Assembly (NCBI GenBank): GCA_003707065.3
Contig: PPXM03000007.1
Coordinates: 124,001 to 188,000 of the forward strand
DNA length: 64,000 bases
Source: Trigonopsis variabilis
Taxonomy: Eukaryota > Ascomycota > Trigonopsidomycetes > Trigonopsidales > Trigonopsidaceae
Reading direction: 5' to 3'
Part shown: in pieces, positions 42,958-52,433 of the stretch
How the letters are laid out: each line of letters begins with the position of its first letter
How positions within the stretch are numbered: the stretch's first letter is position 1
The notes under the pieces: model-generated
Told to the model about the DNA's origin: nothing
The model's input: the letters and a program-made list of their open reading frames with translations, nothing else
Database searches by the model: none
Translations under genes and position numbers: made by a program

Positions 42958-44090
42958 TCAACTAGATGCCATAGAGAGTTTAGACAGTCGACATATACAA
43001 CCCGAAAGTTGCAGCAATGTGCCTAATCCATCAAGAATCCTCATATGTGTGAATCCGATTTCTCGAATGTAATCCAGCCGCTCCTTTTCAGTCAACACAT
43101 TAATCGTCTTGGTGACCCGAAAGAGAGTGGTAATGATATCGACAGGACTATAGCCTTTATCCCAAAGCGATTTCATTCCTGACAGTGCATCGTCGACTCT
43201 AGCTTGTTTGCACGCTCGAATGATGGCTTGGACGGCCACAGGATGCGGCTGGTCGGCAACCTTGAAAACATTGTCGCCGTTGACAAGACCAAAACCCACA
43301 TAGGTGCTTTGCATATTATTGATGGCCTGTCTCATGTCGCCTTCGGCACTGAAAGCCAGAGCAGCTAGGCCGTCTTCGGTGTATTTGACGTGTTCGGCCT
43401 TGGCGATTTGCACCAGCCGCTTGACTATCTGAGCGTCCGACAGGCGCGCATACCGAAGAATGGCACAACGAGACTGGATGGGCTCGATGATCTTGCTGCT
43501 CTGGTTACAAGCCAAGGCAAACCGAGTGGTGGGAGAGTAAATCTCCATCGTTCGTCTTAAAGCTTGCTGAGCCCCCGGCGTCATGCTGTCGGCCTCATCT
43601 AAAATTACAATTTTATGCCGTCCTTGAGGAAGATTGACTTTTTTCTGAGCAAAGCCTTTGATCTTGTTTCTCACAACATCAATGCCCCGGTCATCAGAAG
43701 CATTCAACTCCAAAACGGCTTCTTTATATTGATCTCCCAACAGGGCCCGAGCAAGGCATAAAATAGAGGTTGTCTTGCCTATACCAGGAGAGCCCTGCAA
43801 GTTAGAACCTAGCAATAACCTTTGTAGATAGATAGTTATATCAAATAGTCTAGATTAATGATATGCACTTACACTTATGATAATATGAGGCATATTTCCA
43901 TCTCTAGCGATTGCCTTTAACCGCTCAATGGTGTCTTCATTCCCAACAATATCTCCCAGGACGTGAGGACGGTACTTCTCGACCCTGACATTAGCCATTA
44001 GCCATTAGCCTCTTGTAATACTAACCAAGGTAATTCACTGTTTTCAGCAGCGACCTTTGCAGTACTCGAGGACGTCGAAGCAGGAGGCAT
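42958..44090 (-). CDS. RFC4: Replication factor C small subunit (Rfc4 type, human RFC2)
   Basis: Exons 44026-44090, 43873-43984 and 42958-43794, with introns of 41 and 78 nt, give 337 aa. The first join reads [20 protein letters not shown], and the second restores the Walker A motif ([13 protein letters not shown], residues 56-68), which the intron splits just before. Walker B is VILDEADSM, and the clamp-loader SRC motif is [12 protein letters not shown]. It is an AAA+ subunit of the PCNA loader, in the nucleus. The first intron carries three tandem copies of GCTAATG. An ACGCGC lies about 10 bases upstream of the ATG. Confidence 0.95.
43989..44009 (-). repeat. Three tandem 7-bp repeats inside RFC4 intron 1
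   Basis: CATTAGC three times on the plus strand, that is GCTAATG three times in the sense direction, immediately before the acceptor. Each copy contains CTAAT, a branch-site variant used elsewhere in this window. Confidence 0.85.
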
Positions 44091-44528
44091 GGTGTAAGAC
44101 GCGCAAAGCGTGACACCGCAGTGACAAGATAGTACGGGCTCTACCTAATGACAACCGTATCTGCTTCTATCAATGGCGTTCCTATCCAATTTAGCGTCCG
44201 ATATGGAGTGATTTTTTCGTTGCATTGTTAGTGGGATGCTGGAATTAACACAGCAAGGATCAGAATGATCTGTCAAGCTACTTTAATCCTATGCTTATAA
44301 ACTTAGTGTCGAAAGGCGATACACGCTAAAGACTGCTAGTTGTAATGTATTAAAACCGAAACTTTATGGCTTACTTTATGTCTGCTACCAATTCCCATTG
44401 TCAAATGTGGTTTGCTATCTGGATTATCTAGCACGATTTCTACCGACCTCTTCTATAGAATCAAATACAGAAAAGAGGACGATACAAATCAAAATGAATA
44501 CCACATTTGTCACTTTTGGACACTGAGC
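44091..44528. other. Intergenic region upstream of RFC4
   Basis: 438 bases; an MCB/E2F-like box lies at its left edge. No gene seen. Confidence 0.4.
44099..44104. promoter_or_regulatory. E2F/MCB-like box upstream of RFC4
   Basis: ACGCGC on the plus strand; on the sense strand the context reads CTTTGCGCGTC, containing the E2F-like TTTGCGCG. It lies 9-14 bases before the ATG, so it may fall within the 5' leader. Cell-cycle control is inferred. Confidence 0.4.
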
Positions 44529-45551
44529 CTATAGGATCAACATGCAGAAGGTGACGAACACCAGAGACACTGGTATCTTTATTGCCGAGGCAGCCACGGA
44601 CTCGAAAAGATCAAGATCTTTTTGAGTGCCTCGATGAGTAGGGGATGTTGGATAGGCAACAGGCTTTGTTCCACTCGGTCCCGCTTCATTTGTTTTTAAA
44701 TGACCGATATTTGAATTGAATGGCTTGCATGCATGACCGCCTATGCAGTAAGCCGAAGTCGGTATAGGCGCTTTTATTGTTGCCAGAGTCGTGCCAGCTT
44801 CTGCGTTATATAACGTCGTTGCTTCCACTTGCTCTGTACTAAAAAGGCGGCCAGAGCTGAGTTGGCTTCCATTGATTGAAGCCACGACCATGTCTGGGGC
44901 TTGGGAGTAGTTCCTGCCAGATTCAGTCGTTGAAGGAAGCAGCTCGCTTGCTGCCTCCTTCAACGACTGAATCTCGCTTGCGACGGGCAATAAGCTCGAC
45001 GCAGTTTTTGTGGTTGCGTCGCTGACGAAGTCATTTTTCGTCAACGCAGAGCCAGAGGAAACTGTCGCTGGTAAATTCAAGCTGGTATCAGATGATAAGC
45101 CACTTTTGTGGTCATTCGGTCTCAGTCCTTTATAGTGCCACTTCTTTTCCTCCCAAGCATCATAATTATATTCATCATTTTTGTTCTCATCGTTGTCGTT
45201 ACTGTCATCTTCATCTTTATTATTGTCGGCGTTGGAGTTATCTTCCGTCTCCTCGTAGTCTTCATCGTCGTTCTTCTCGTTACTTTCCTCTTCACCACTT
45301 TGGTAATCATGAAAATGGTATCCTCTTTTGGCAAGGCTCTGGCCGGAAGAGGACATGCCTGTTGGCAAGTCATCTTGATCTTCAATAACAAACTGGCAAA
45401 ATGAACCAGGGACGGAGAGAGGAATGCTGGTGACTTTAGAAGCCCGCGTCTCTACTACTTGAAGAGTCAAGCTTCCCAAGTCAGGCTCATCTTGGCTCTG
45501 TGGAGAGCTCAATACAGTGAAAGTAAACAGGAAAAGTGCAGCAGGAATCAT
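44529..45551 (-). CDS. Acidic secreted GPI-type cell-surface protein, unknown function
   Basis: Single exon, 340 aa, not recognised. The N-terminus (MIPAALFLFTFTVLSSPQSQ) is a signal peptide. Residues ~85-135 are a low-complexity Asp/Glu/Asn tract (for example NADNNKDEDDSNDNDENKND) following a dibasic KR near residue 75, a possible Kex2 site. A Ser/Thr-rich middle with N-x-S/T sites follows, a CIGGHAC pair sits near residue 275, and the tail is hydrophobic (IPVSLVFVTFCMLIL). Secretion and GPI anchoring are inferred. A 24-bp inverted repeat lies inside the coding sequence at 44920-44973. The tail shares IKIP with the yapsin tail. Confidence 0.7.
   Translation of the reverse strand: MIPAALFLFTFTVLSSPQSQDEPDLGSLTLQVVETRASKVTSIPLSVPGSFCQFVIEDQDDLPTGMSSSGQSLAKRGYHFHDYQSGEEESNEKNDDEDYEETEDNSNADNNKDEDDSNDNDENKNDEYNYDAWEEKKWHYKGLRPNDHKSGLSSDTSLNLPATVSSGSALTKNDFVSDATTKTASSLLPVASEIQSLKEAASELLPSTTESGRNYSQAPDMVVASINGSQLSSGRLFSTEQVEATTLYNAEAGTTLATIKAPIPTSAYCIGGHACKPFNSNIGHLKTNEAGPSGTKPVAYPTSPTHRGTQKDLDLFESVAASAIKIPVSLVFVTFCMLIL
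44920..44973. repeat. 24-bp inverted repeat (hairpin) within coding sequence
   Basis: Arms 44920-44943 and 44950-44973 with a 6-base loop. 23 of 24 positions are complementary. The mismatch (A at 44938 with C at 44955 on the plus strand) becomes U with G in the minus-strand mRNA, a wobble pair, so the transcript stem is continuous. Confidence 0.9.
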
Positions 45552-45946
45552 TCTCGGAAGGATGGTGGCTCTGAATGAGAAAGTAATCTCAGATCAATTC
45601 TTTTTATACTGTTTAGTATGCATTAATCTGAGAGGCGTTCATCGCCTCGAGGACGCCCTCAGATATCATCACGCCCTTCACGCCTGATTCAGGCGAGCGT
45701 GCAACCATAGATATTTTCCGATTTTATTTCTACGCGTATAGCAGCCGAGGCTTGTGATGATTCGTAGCCTTCTCTGACCCCGTTCCAAGTATAAACGGTT
45801 GCTACAAGCATCAATCTCAAACATAAAATTATATAAGCGGTAGAATCAAACGTCAAGATAACTCTTGCAGAAACCCTACACTCTAGCAATCAAGAACAGA
45901 AGATACATGATAGACAGGCTCTGGTAAACTAGGACAATATATCCAT
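45552..45946. other. Intergenic region upstream of the acidic surface protein gene
   Basis: 395 bases; one ACGCGT at 45732-45737, about 180 bases upstream of the ATG. A TATA-like ATTATATAAGC occurs on the plus strand near 45828-45838. No gene seen. Confidence 0.4.
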
Positions 45947-46399
45947 TTAGAAAAAGGTAGCAGCCATGGCAACGGCAAAGGCGACGAAAGCATTGGCAGA
46001 GTTGGAAGACCCTTTGCTGGTGAAAGGAGGCTCAGTGGGCTCGCCCGTGGCAGAGGAGAGAGTAGTAGAATGACCAACAACGGTAGAAGCACTGAGAGAA
46101 GCTGAAGCAGCACCGGAAGAGGAAGCATGGTCAGCAGGAGCACTGGAGGACGAAGCGGGTTTACAACCTTCACCAGTGGGACAAGAATGTCTATCTTTGG
46201 GAGCGCCAGTAGTGGCATGAGCAGCTTCAGAGCTGCTGCAAATAGTACCAACAGAAGAAGACTCGACCGCACAAGAGGGCCCAGAGCACGAGGGAACCTC
46301 AACACCACATCCAGCATCAGCACCAGCAGAAGAGGTCTCGTTTGTAAAGGATACAGCAACCGCCAGGGACGCCAAAGCAAGGATGGTAGCAAACTTCAT
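45947..46399 (-). CDS. Small Ser/Thr/Ala-rich GPI-type cell-wall protein
   Basis: Single exon, 150 aa. The signal peptide is MKFATILALASLAVAVS. The mature part is Ser/Thr/Ala/Gly-rich with six cysteines spaced over the first 60 residues (GCGVEVPSCSGPSC..., HSCPTGEGCKP). Then comes a Ser-rich stalk and a typical GPI end: small residues (GSSNSANA) and a hydrophobic tail (FVAFAVAMAATFF). It is probably wall-linked or plasma-membrane anchored; function unknown. An overlapping Leu/Pro-rich frame on the same strand is a shadow of the Ser/Ala codons. Confidence 0.75.
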   Translation of the reverse strand: MKFATILALASLAVAVSFTNETSSAGADAGCGVEVPSCSGPSCAVESSSVGTICSSSEAAHATTGAPKDRHSCPTGEGCKPASSSSAPADHASSSGAASASLSASTVVGHSTTLSSATGEPTEPPFTSKGSSNSANAFVAFAVAMAATFF

Positions 46400-47262
46400 T
46401 GTTGGAAGGAAATATCATGACATCCTTGGCTTATTTATAACCTTTTCAGGGGTCATAGTGGTATTTAGTCATGGGCGATGGGGCGCAGAGTGCAGGAAGG
46501 ACGGTACTGTACCGCTTTCACTGGCGCCTTCGACCAACGTCCTGTCTCGGAGACATCAATAAAGAAACGACGAGAATCTGTTGATATAATGCAGGGTAAT
46601 TAATATAGGCGTGAAGTATGTTCGGATCATGTTAGGTAAGACGAATATCAATGACCATGGCTTCGTAGAGATGTGTGATGGTGTGTTGTGAGATAGTAAG
46701 GGCGTTGGTATCATCAGTCACTCCAAGCTTGAATCGAAAGAGAGCAAGTACAACAGTACATATTCAAGTGATCCTAGTGGTCACTGGAGGTCATGAATCA
46801 TACCATGTACTTGTACTAATTGACTACAACGGGGACGCTGAAAACAGCGCCAGTGTTGTAAAACCATGCCTGGCGTTGTCACTTGCGATTTGAGAAATTG
46901 GTTAAAGAATTAATCACCTTTAAGAGGACCGGTTGAAATTCTTGGCGTCTACGACTTTACCAAGTGATCGACCCGAGATTTTTAATCAATTCTTGCTCTA
47001 AGGGAGCATGCCTGCGGAGATCGAACGAACCTGGTCTTTGATTGATTCTACATGCACTGTTCATTAATATCCCAGACCAGGCCGAGAATATCATTAGAAC
47101 TTCATCGAGACTATACAACCTGGTGGAGAAGGAGGAGAAACACACGCAAGAGAGCGTGCTAAGATGCGATGTCAATATCTGAAATGTAACGCTGCCAAAG
47201 TCCCAACTCCCACAGAGGCCTCGTAATAAATTTTTTTTCATTTGCTTTTGGGTAGCAACAAG
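46400..47262. other. Divergent intergenic region
   Basis: 863 bases between the small wall-protein gene and NOP15. Short frames only; no RNA gene recognised. Confidence 0.4.
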
Positions 47263-48105
47263 ATGGGCCCTACCAAGCGAAAGCTTAAAGAGGTAAAGAC
47301 TAATAACGATAAAAGTGAAGCATCGACTGTGAAGCATGTTAAAAAGCCCAAGGTCGAATTAGAGTTTACCAATTTTGATAGCACGGACGAGGAAGATGAA
47401 GGGGAGGTCGAATCTGAGGAGGAAGAGGATGACTCTCAAGAGGACGATGGATCGGAAGGTGATCAAAATAAGGATGAATCGGCTTCTGAGGAAGAATATG
47501 CTGAGGAGGAATCTGGTACCGAGTCTGAAGAATCACAAGACTTGCAGGAGTTTGATGGAGAATCAGAAGAAGAGGCAACCGAGCCTCGAGTTCCAAGTCT
47601 GACGAGCTCCGAAAAAGCTCAGATAAAATCTAAAGTCAAGGCTCTGAAAAAGTCTACAAAGAACGACGGACCAGGGGTATTATACGTTGGACGCGTCCCC
47701 CATGGTTTTTATGAGGATCAGATGAGGGCCTATTTTTCTCAGTTTGGTGCTGTAAACCGCTTAAGATTATCTAGGAATAAGAAGACCGGCAGAAGCAAGC
47801 ATTACGCTTTTGTGGAAATGGCTTCTCGATCGGTGGCCGAGATTGTGGCTGAAACGATGAATAATTACCTGTTGTTTGGTCACTTGCTTCGAGTTGAGTT
47901 ACTCGACCCTAGCCATGTCCACCAGGATATGTTTCTTAACGCTGACAAGAAGTTCCGTCCTATACCTTGGACCAAGGTCAGTCGATATCAACATGATCGC
48001 AAGAAGACCAAGTCCCAGTGGGCTAAACTTGAGAAACGCCAAAAAGCCCGGGTCGAAGAGAAAAACTCAAAGCTATCTGAATTGGGTATCAATTACAAAT
48101 ATTAG
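47263..48105 (+). CDS. NOP15: Nucleolar RRM protein Nop15 (NIFK-like), ribosome biogenesis
   Basis: Single exon, 280 aa from ATG 47263. The first ~120 residues are basic then very acidic (DSTDEEDEGEVESEEEEDD and on), typical of nucleolar proteins. One RRM (~145-225) follows: GVLYVGRVPHGFYEDQMRAY, then FSQFGAVNRLRLSRNKKTGR and SKHYAFVEM. A conserved tail (FGHLLRVELLDPSHVHQDMF, PIPWTKVSRYQHDRKKT) matches Nop15/NIFK. It binds ITS2 and is needed for 60S subunit maturation. Confidence 0.93.
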   Translation: MGPTKRKLKEVKTNNDKSEASTVKHVKKPKVELEFTNFDSTDEEDEGEVESEEEEDDSQEDDGSEGDQNKDESASEEEYAEEESGTESEESQDLQEFDGESEEEATEPRVPSLTSSEKAQIKSKVKALKKSTKNDGPGVLYVGRVPHGFYEDQMRAYFSQFGAVNRLRLSRNKKTGRSKHYAFVEMASRSVAEIVAETMNNYLLFGHLLRVELLDPSHVHQDMFLNADKKFRPIPWTKVSRYQHDRKKTKSQWAKLEKRQKARVEEKNSKLSELGINYKY

Positions 48106-48338
48106 TTGTCTGTACATTATTGGATTCTAGTTTGTGGATTACTGTAAGCCTGAATTCTCGTAGACAGGTCGTCGATAGCGTGCATAACTTGCAGTTCATA
48201 GACAGGTAGTCCTGTGGTCTTCCATGCTATTGCGTCTTGTTTTGTGCAAGACCAGATGACTTTCTCATCGCTCGGGGGCTTATGCTCGCAAGCGTCGCTG
48301 TTGCTAAGGCCCGTGACGCGGGCCTGTGAAAAGGTGTC

Positions 48339-48938
48339 ATGCCTGCTCCTGCTCCAGTCGCAAATTCTAATCCGTCCAGCGACAATACATCGAATAATGA
48401 TAATAAGCAGGCCTCCATGAGCCAATATGAAAGTCTCAAAAAGGAGCTGGGTGATCTCTTGACCAAAAAGCGCCAGGTGGACCGTGCTTTGGCCACCATC
48501 GAAGAGCAAATCTACAACACAGAGACGACATATCTTGAAGATACCCAGAATGGTAATATCGTCCGAGGATTTGAAAACTATATTAAGGGAGCTTCCGCCC
48601 GACGGCGATTTATGCTGACAGATGCGGATCGAATCTTCTCTGCCTCTTCCGTCGGTTTCTTCAAGGTACGTCTAACGACTGGGCAAGATCTCGTGCTGAG
48701 TTGATTTAATGAGCTTCTTGAGCCTGCTGATGTTTCGTTACAATATGTTCATTGAGACTGTTGGCGTGATGTGCGATGGAATGATATACTGACCGTCTAG
48801 TCCAAACATCCCACCGAAGAGCCAGAAAAGAAAAAGGGTTCCAAGCGACGTGGTGCCGACGACGATGAGACAAGTGATTCAGATAGCCCACCACCGCAGT
48901 CTTTGAAACGAGTCAAGATCCAATTCCGAGGCGAGTGA
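48339..48938 (+). CDS. EAF6: Eaf6, small subunit of histone acetyltransferase complexes
   Basis: Exons 48339-48665 and 48801-48938 give 154 aa. The Eaf6 coiled-coil is clear: YESLKKELGDLLTKKRQVDR, then ALATIEEQIYNTETTYLEDT and GNIVRGFENYIKG, followed by RIFSASSVGFFKSKHPTE across the splice. The tail is charged. Eaf6 belongs to NuA4 and related MYST complexes. The 135-nt intron (GTACGT donor, CTGAC near 48789) is long for this window. The stop TGA at 48936-48938 lies inside a GTGAGT donor-like site. Splicing there to the acceptor at 48994-48995 would extend the protein by about 38 residues, so the 3' end is uncertain. Confidence 0.85.
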
Positions 48939-50125
48939 GTATGTGCTACTGAATCGGGTGCCATACCTCTCAATACTCACTGTCTCCTCTTTTAGTGTGA
49001 TACAGGCCACTCAGGGACCAGCTGGCCTTGTTGCAATGCTCAGCGCCGACGCTTGTATGCCCCCCCCACACACCAACAACGGTGTCATTTCAAGCATTGG
49101 TTGCCGTTGACCTTGCTATTCTTCCTGCTGAATGCGGTATCTAATGAGATTCTTCAGATCAGGTTCTCGTTACCTGAATGTTTTACTCGCGACTCATTGT
49201 CTGATCATATCATCGCTGGCAAGTAACTGGAGTATTTTTACGTGCTCTCTTGGACTCTTTGATCCAAAGATAGATTTTATGTCCCCTTTCCAGATACCAT
49301 CTTGAAATGTTGCGACTCGGCTCCATTTCCTCCATGTAGATCCAAGTGATCTCTTCTGTTGATCTGTTCCTGTAACTTTAGTACGCTCACCTCTTTCCCC
49401 AGCGGCGCCTGGAGACGCTACCTCCGGCCGTATCACAAACGCCCATCAATCTACGTCGGTGAGCTTTAAATAGCAAAGCTGCAGTTGGTCAGTTGCAAGT
49501 GTCAGTGAAGACAATTGACGTGCATCGGAAAGAGAGGAAGATCGCTATGACTATACCGTGACTCACGTCGGCGATAGGAACCAGACCACCATTGTTCGGG
49601 GTCAACTTCTCTCGGCGTGATCGCTTTATCAGCCACCGTTATCGACATCAGTAGCGGCAGGAACTTCCACAACTGGCCTTTAGCGACGCCGTACGTTTCT
49701 TAGTTCGGAAATCTTATGCGGGCCAAGATTACGTGGATCAGCGAAAATCATAGACAAAACGCTGTTCAAAGTACATCGATGGCTGCAGTAAACGATATGG
49801 TGGAGTATACAAGTTGCATATTCACCCGCATCGCAAGAGATGCTGGTTATGACCTGGCGGTTGTGATTACCCGGAATGGCTTGCTTTGGGAAGCCGCACG
49901 GGCAGGCCAAAGTCGATGCCCGACGAAGAGCAAGCGCTCGGCGCCGAAGAGAAGGACGGACACTCATTGGCTGATGGAAAGAGTCTGGCGTGGTGGATCA
50001 GGACTGAGCGGCATCGATGGCTTAGCTTGGGTTGTTATCGGGGCCGAGCCCGCTGATAGTGAGACGCAGGGCACGGAAGAACTAGCTACTTAAAGGATTG
50101 ACTCCTACCACTAAGAAGTCAAGCT
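48939..50125. other. Intergenic region upstream of copper amine oxidase
   Basis: 1.2 kb. It holds a TTTAAATA element near 49463-49470, several GATA motifs, and an ATG-started 125-codon plus-strand frame (49716-50093) ending 32 bases before the amine oxidase ATG. That frame has no recognisable domain. Confidence 0.4.
49626..49643. promoter_or_regulatory. GATA-factor motifs upstream of copper amine oxidase
   Basis: TTATCA at 49626-49631 is TGATAA on the minus strand, a full HGATAR site; TTATCG at 49638-49643 is a second core. Further GATAG/TTATC cores occur near 49573, 50035 and 50055. GATA factors drive nitrogen-repressible genes in fungi, which suits an amine oxidase. Function is inferred. 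Confidence 0.35.
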
Positions 50126-52135
50126 ATGGTTCATCCTTTAGATCCTCTTACTCCTCAGGAGATTACATCGACTGGCAATGTCATCAAGGCCATCCACAAG
50201 GGAGAAGAGCTCAACTTCCGTGTTATCTCTTTGTTGGAGCCACCCAAGTCCCTGCTGATCCCTTTTCTGGACGGCGAGGCCAGTGCACCTATTCCGCGAC
50301 TTGCGCAGGTGATTTATTATCTTGGCGGACGCAAGAATCTCTACGAATCCATTGTTAATGTTGTCGATAAGGCTCTTGTCGAGGAGGTCTTGCTTCCTCC
50401 TACCGCTCATGCCATGTCTGAGACCACTGAAATGAAGCTTTCAGAAGAGGTCGTTATGAACGATGAGCTGGTCAAGGCTGAAATTGCTCGATTGGATCTC
50501 CCCGAAGGAGCAGAGGTTGCTTGCGATCCTTGGACTTATGCCACCGACGGCGTTGAAGATATGACCAATCGTATTTTGATTTGTTATATGTACCTTCGAC
50601 CGCGCCCTGATTTGGACTCCAACCATTACGCTTATCCGCTTGACTTCTGTGCCGTCTACTTGGCCGGCCCCATGAAGGTCTCAAAGATCCTTCGCCTGCC
50701 TTCCAAGGTCGACCCTACTGAAACTGAAGTCACGGCTGCTGAGGAGCCCGCTCGTCCATTCGATCGTCGTGCCCTTTACCCTCACAACGAGTATGAGGAA
50801 AAGTTGCTTCCTGCCGACGTCCCCATTCGAAAGGACTTGAAACCCCTCAACGTCATTCAACCTGAAGGCCCTTCCTTCTCAGTTATCGACAAATGGGAAG
50901 TCAACTGGCAGAAATGGTCCTTCCGAGTTGGTTTCAACTATCGCGAAGGCCTGACTCTTCACGACATCCGATACGATGGCCGCAAACTCTTCTACCGTCT
51001 ATCGCTCTCTGAGATGTTTGTTCCCTATGGCGATCCTCGAAGCCCTTACCACCGAAAAGCCGCCTTCGATCTGGGCTCCAACGGTGCCGGAATCATGTCC
51101 AACAACCTCCAGCTCGGCTGCGACTGTTTGGGAGTAATCCACTACTTTGATGGCTGCCACGTCACCAAGGATGGTGAGCCCCTCAAGCTGCCCAACTGTG
51201 TGTGCATGCATGAAATCGATGACGGTCTGTTGATGAAGCACTCTAACTATCGAACCAAGAATGCCACTGTGGCGCGATCTCGGATCTTGGTCCTCCAAAC
51301 TATCATCACCGTGTCCAACTACGAATATGTGTTTGCTTACCAATTCAACTTGGCTGGTCAAATCGACTTTGAAGTCCGAGCTACCGGCATTGTCTCTACC
51401 ACCCCTATCGACATTGGCCTTCCTCAGCCTTCTTGGGGTACCGTGGTAGCTCCTGGCACCTTGGCTCCTTATCACCAACATCTCTTTTCTCTTCGAGTCG
51501 ATCCCGCCATTGATGGATACAAGAACAGCATTGTCATTGAGGAATCTCATCCCATGCCAATTACTTCCACTTTCAATCCCTATGGTGTGGGCTATGAATC
51601 GATCAAGACCGTCGTCAAAAAGGAAGGCTTTGCTGACGTCGATATTTCCAAGGCCCGAAACGTTCACATTGTGAATCCTAACGTGCTCAACCCTGTCAAC
51701 AACCGACCGGTCGGCTATAAACTTGCTGCCCATCCCTCTCAGCTTCTTCTCGCTTCGCCCGACTCTTATCATGCCAAACGCTCTGAATTCGGAGCTCACC
51801 ACTTTTGGTTCTCCAAGTATCACGATGGAGAACTCTACGCTTCCGGTAAATTCACTAACCAGTCTTACGGCGGCGACGGTATTGCCTCTCGAATCTCCAG
51901 CCGAGACGAGTCGATTGAAAATGACGATGTCGTTCTATGGCATACCTTTGCCGTTACTCATAACCCCCGCACTGAGGACTGGCCATTGATGCCTACTGAG
52001 AAGATGATGGTCTCCCTCAAGCCTTCCAATTTCTTCCAATTCAACCCTGCCTTGGATGTTCCCCGATCTGACCCCAAAATCAACAAGTCCGTCCTTTACA
52101 ACCCCACGGCCGGTTCTTGCTGCCAGAAGCTGTAA
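50126..52135 (+). CDS. Copper-containing amine oxidase (primary-amine oxidase)
   Basis: Single exon, 669 aa, the family's usual size. It oxidises primary amines to aldehyde, ammonia and H2O2, giving the fungus a nitrogen source. The topaquinone precursor is Y399 in SNYEY; the catalytic base is D315 in YHRKAAFDLGSNG; the copper ligands are H450 and H452 (YHQHLF) and H612 (AVTHNPRTEDWPLMP). The N2/N3 domains precede them. The C-terminus SCCQKL resembles a weak peroxisomal PTS1 and fits the family's usual peroxisomal site. Codon choice is rich in C-ending codons, more so than in neighbours, suggesting strong expression when induced. Confidence 0.96.
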   Translation: MVHPLDPLTPQEITSTGNVIKAIHKGEELNFRVISLLEPPKSLLIPFLDGEASAPIPRLAQVIYYLGGRKNLYESIVNVVDKALVEEVLLPPTAHAMSETTEMKLSEEVVMNDELVKAEIARLDLPEGAEVACDPWTYATDGVEDMTNRILICYMYLRPRPDLDSNHYAYPLDFCAVYLAGPMKVSKILRLPSKVDPTETEVTAAEEPARPFDRRALYPHNEYEEKLLPADVPIRKDLKPLNVIQPEGPSFSVIDKWEVNWQKWSFRVGFNYREGLTLHDIRYDGRKLFYRLSLSEMFVPYGDPRSPYHRKAAFDLGSNGAGIMSNNLQLGCDCLGVIHYFDGCHVTKDGEPLKLPNCVCMHEIDDGLLMKHSNYRTKNATVARSRILVLQTIITVSNYEYVFAYQFNLAGQIDFEVRATGIVSTTPIDIGLPQPSWGTVVAPGTLAPYHQHLFSLRVDPAIDGYKNSIVIEESHPMPITSTFNPYGVGYESIKTVVKKEGFADVDISKARNVHIVNPNVLNPVNNRPVGYKLAAHPSQLLLASPDSYHAKRSEFGAHHFWFSKYHDGELYASGKFTNQSYGGDGIASRISSRDESIENDDVVLWHTFAVTHNPRTEDWPLMPTEKMMVSLKPSNFFQFNPALDVPRSDPKINKSVLYNPTAGSCCQKL

Positions 52136-52433
52136 ATTAAGAGTGTTTATAGAATAATAGAGATGTTTATGATACTACGAGATTGTAAGCAGACCGTAAA
52201 GACGATCATCCAAGATAGTCCACAAGAAGTTTCTTAGTGAAGGCAGAAAAGCATTCTCACTTTACGCCAATAAGAACTTTCTTGGCAGACTACCTCTGCA
52301 ACATTGTCCATCCCTCACTCTGGCAGACTCAGCAGTGCAGAGCTCGACAACCACCCGCAGCTTGCAATCAAATAGCTATTCCGATTACAGAAAGATGTTC
52401 CATACTTTTGTTAAAATGTACACAGCACAGCCA

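Noticed and set aside
45883-46392. 169-codon Leu/Pro-rich frame on the minus strand
   Set aside because: It overlaps the small Ser/Thr-rich wall protein in another frame of the same strand. Its Leu/Pro bias is what TCT/GCT/ACT-rich codons give when shifted. The wall protein has a signal peptide and GPI tail, so it is the real gene.
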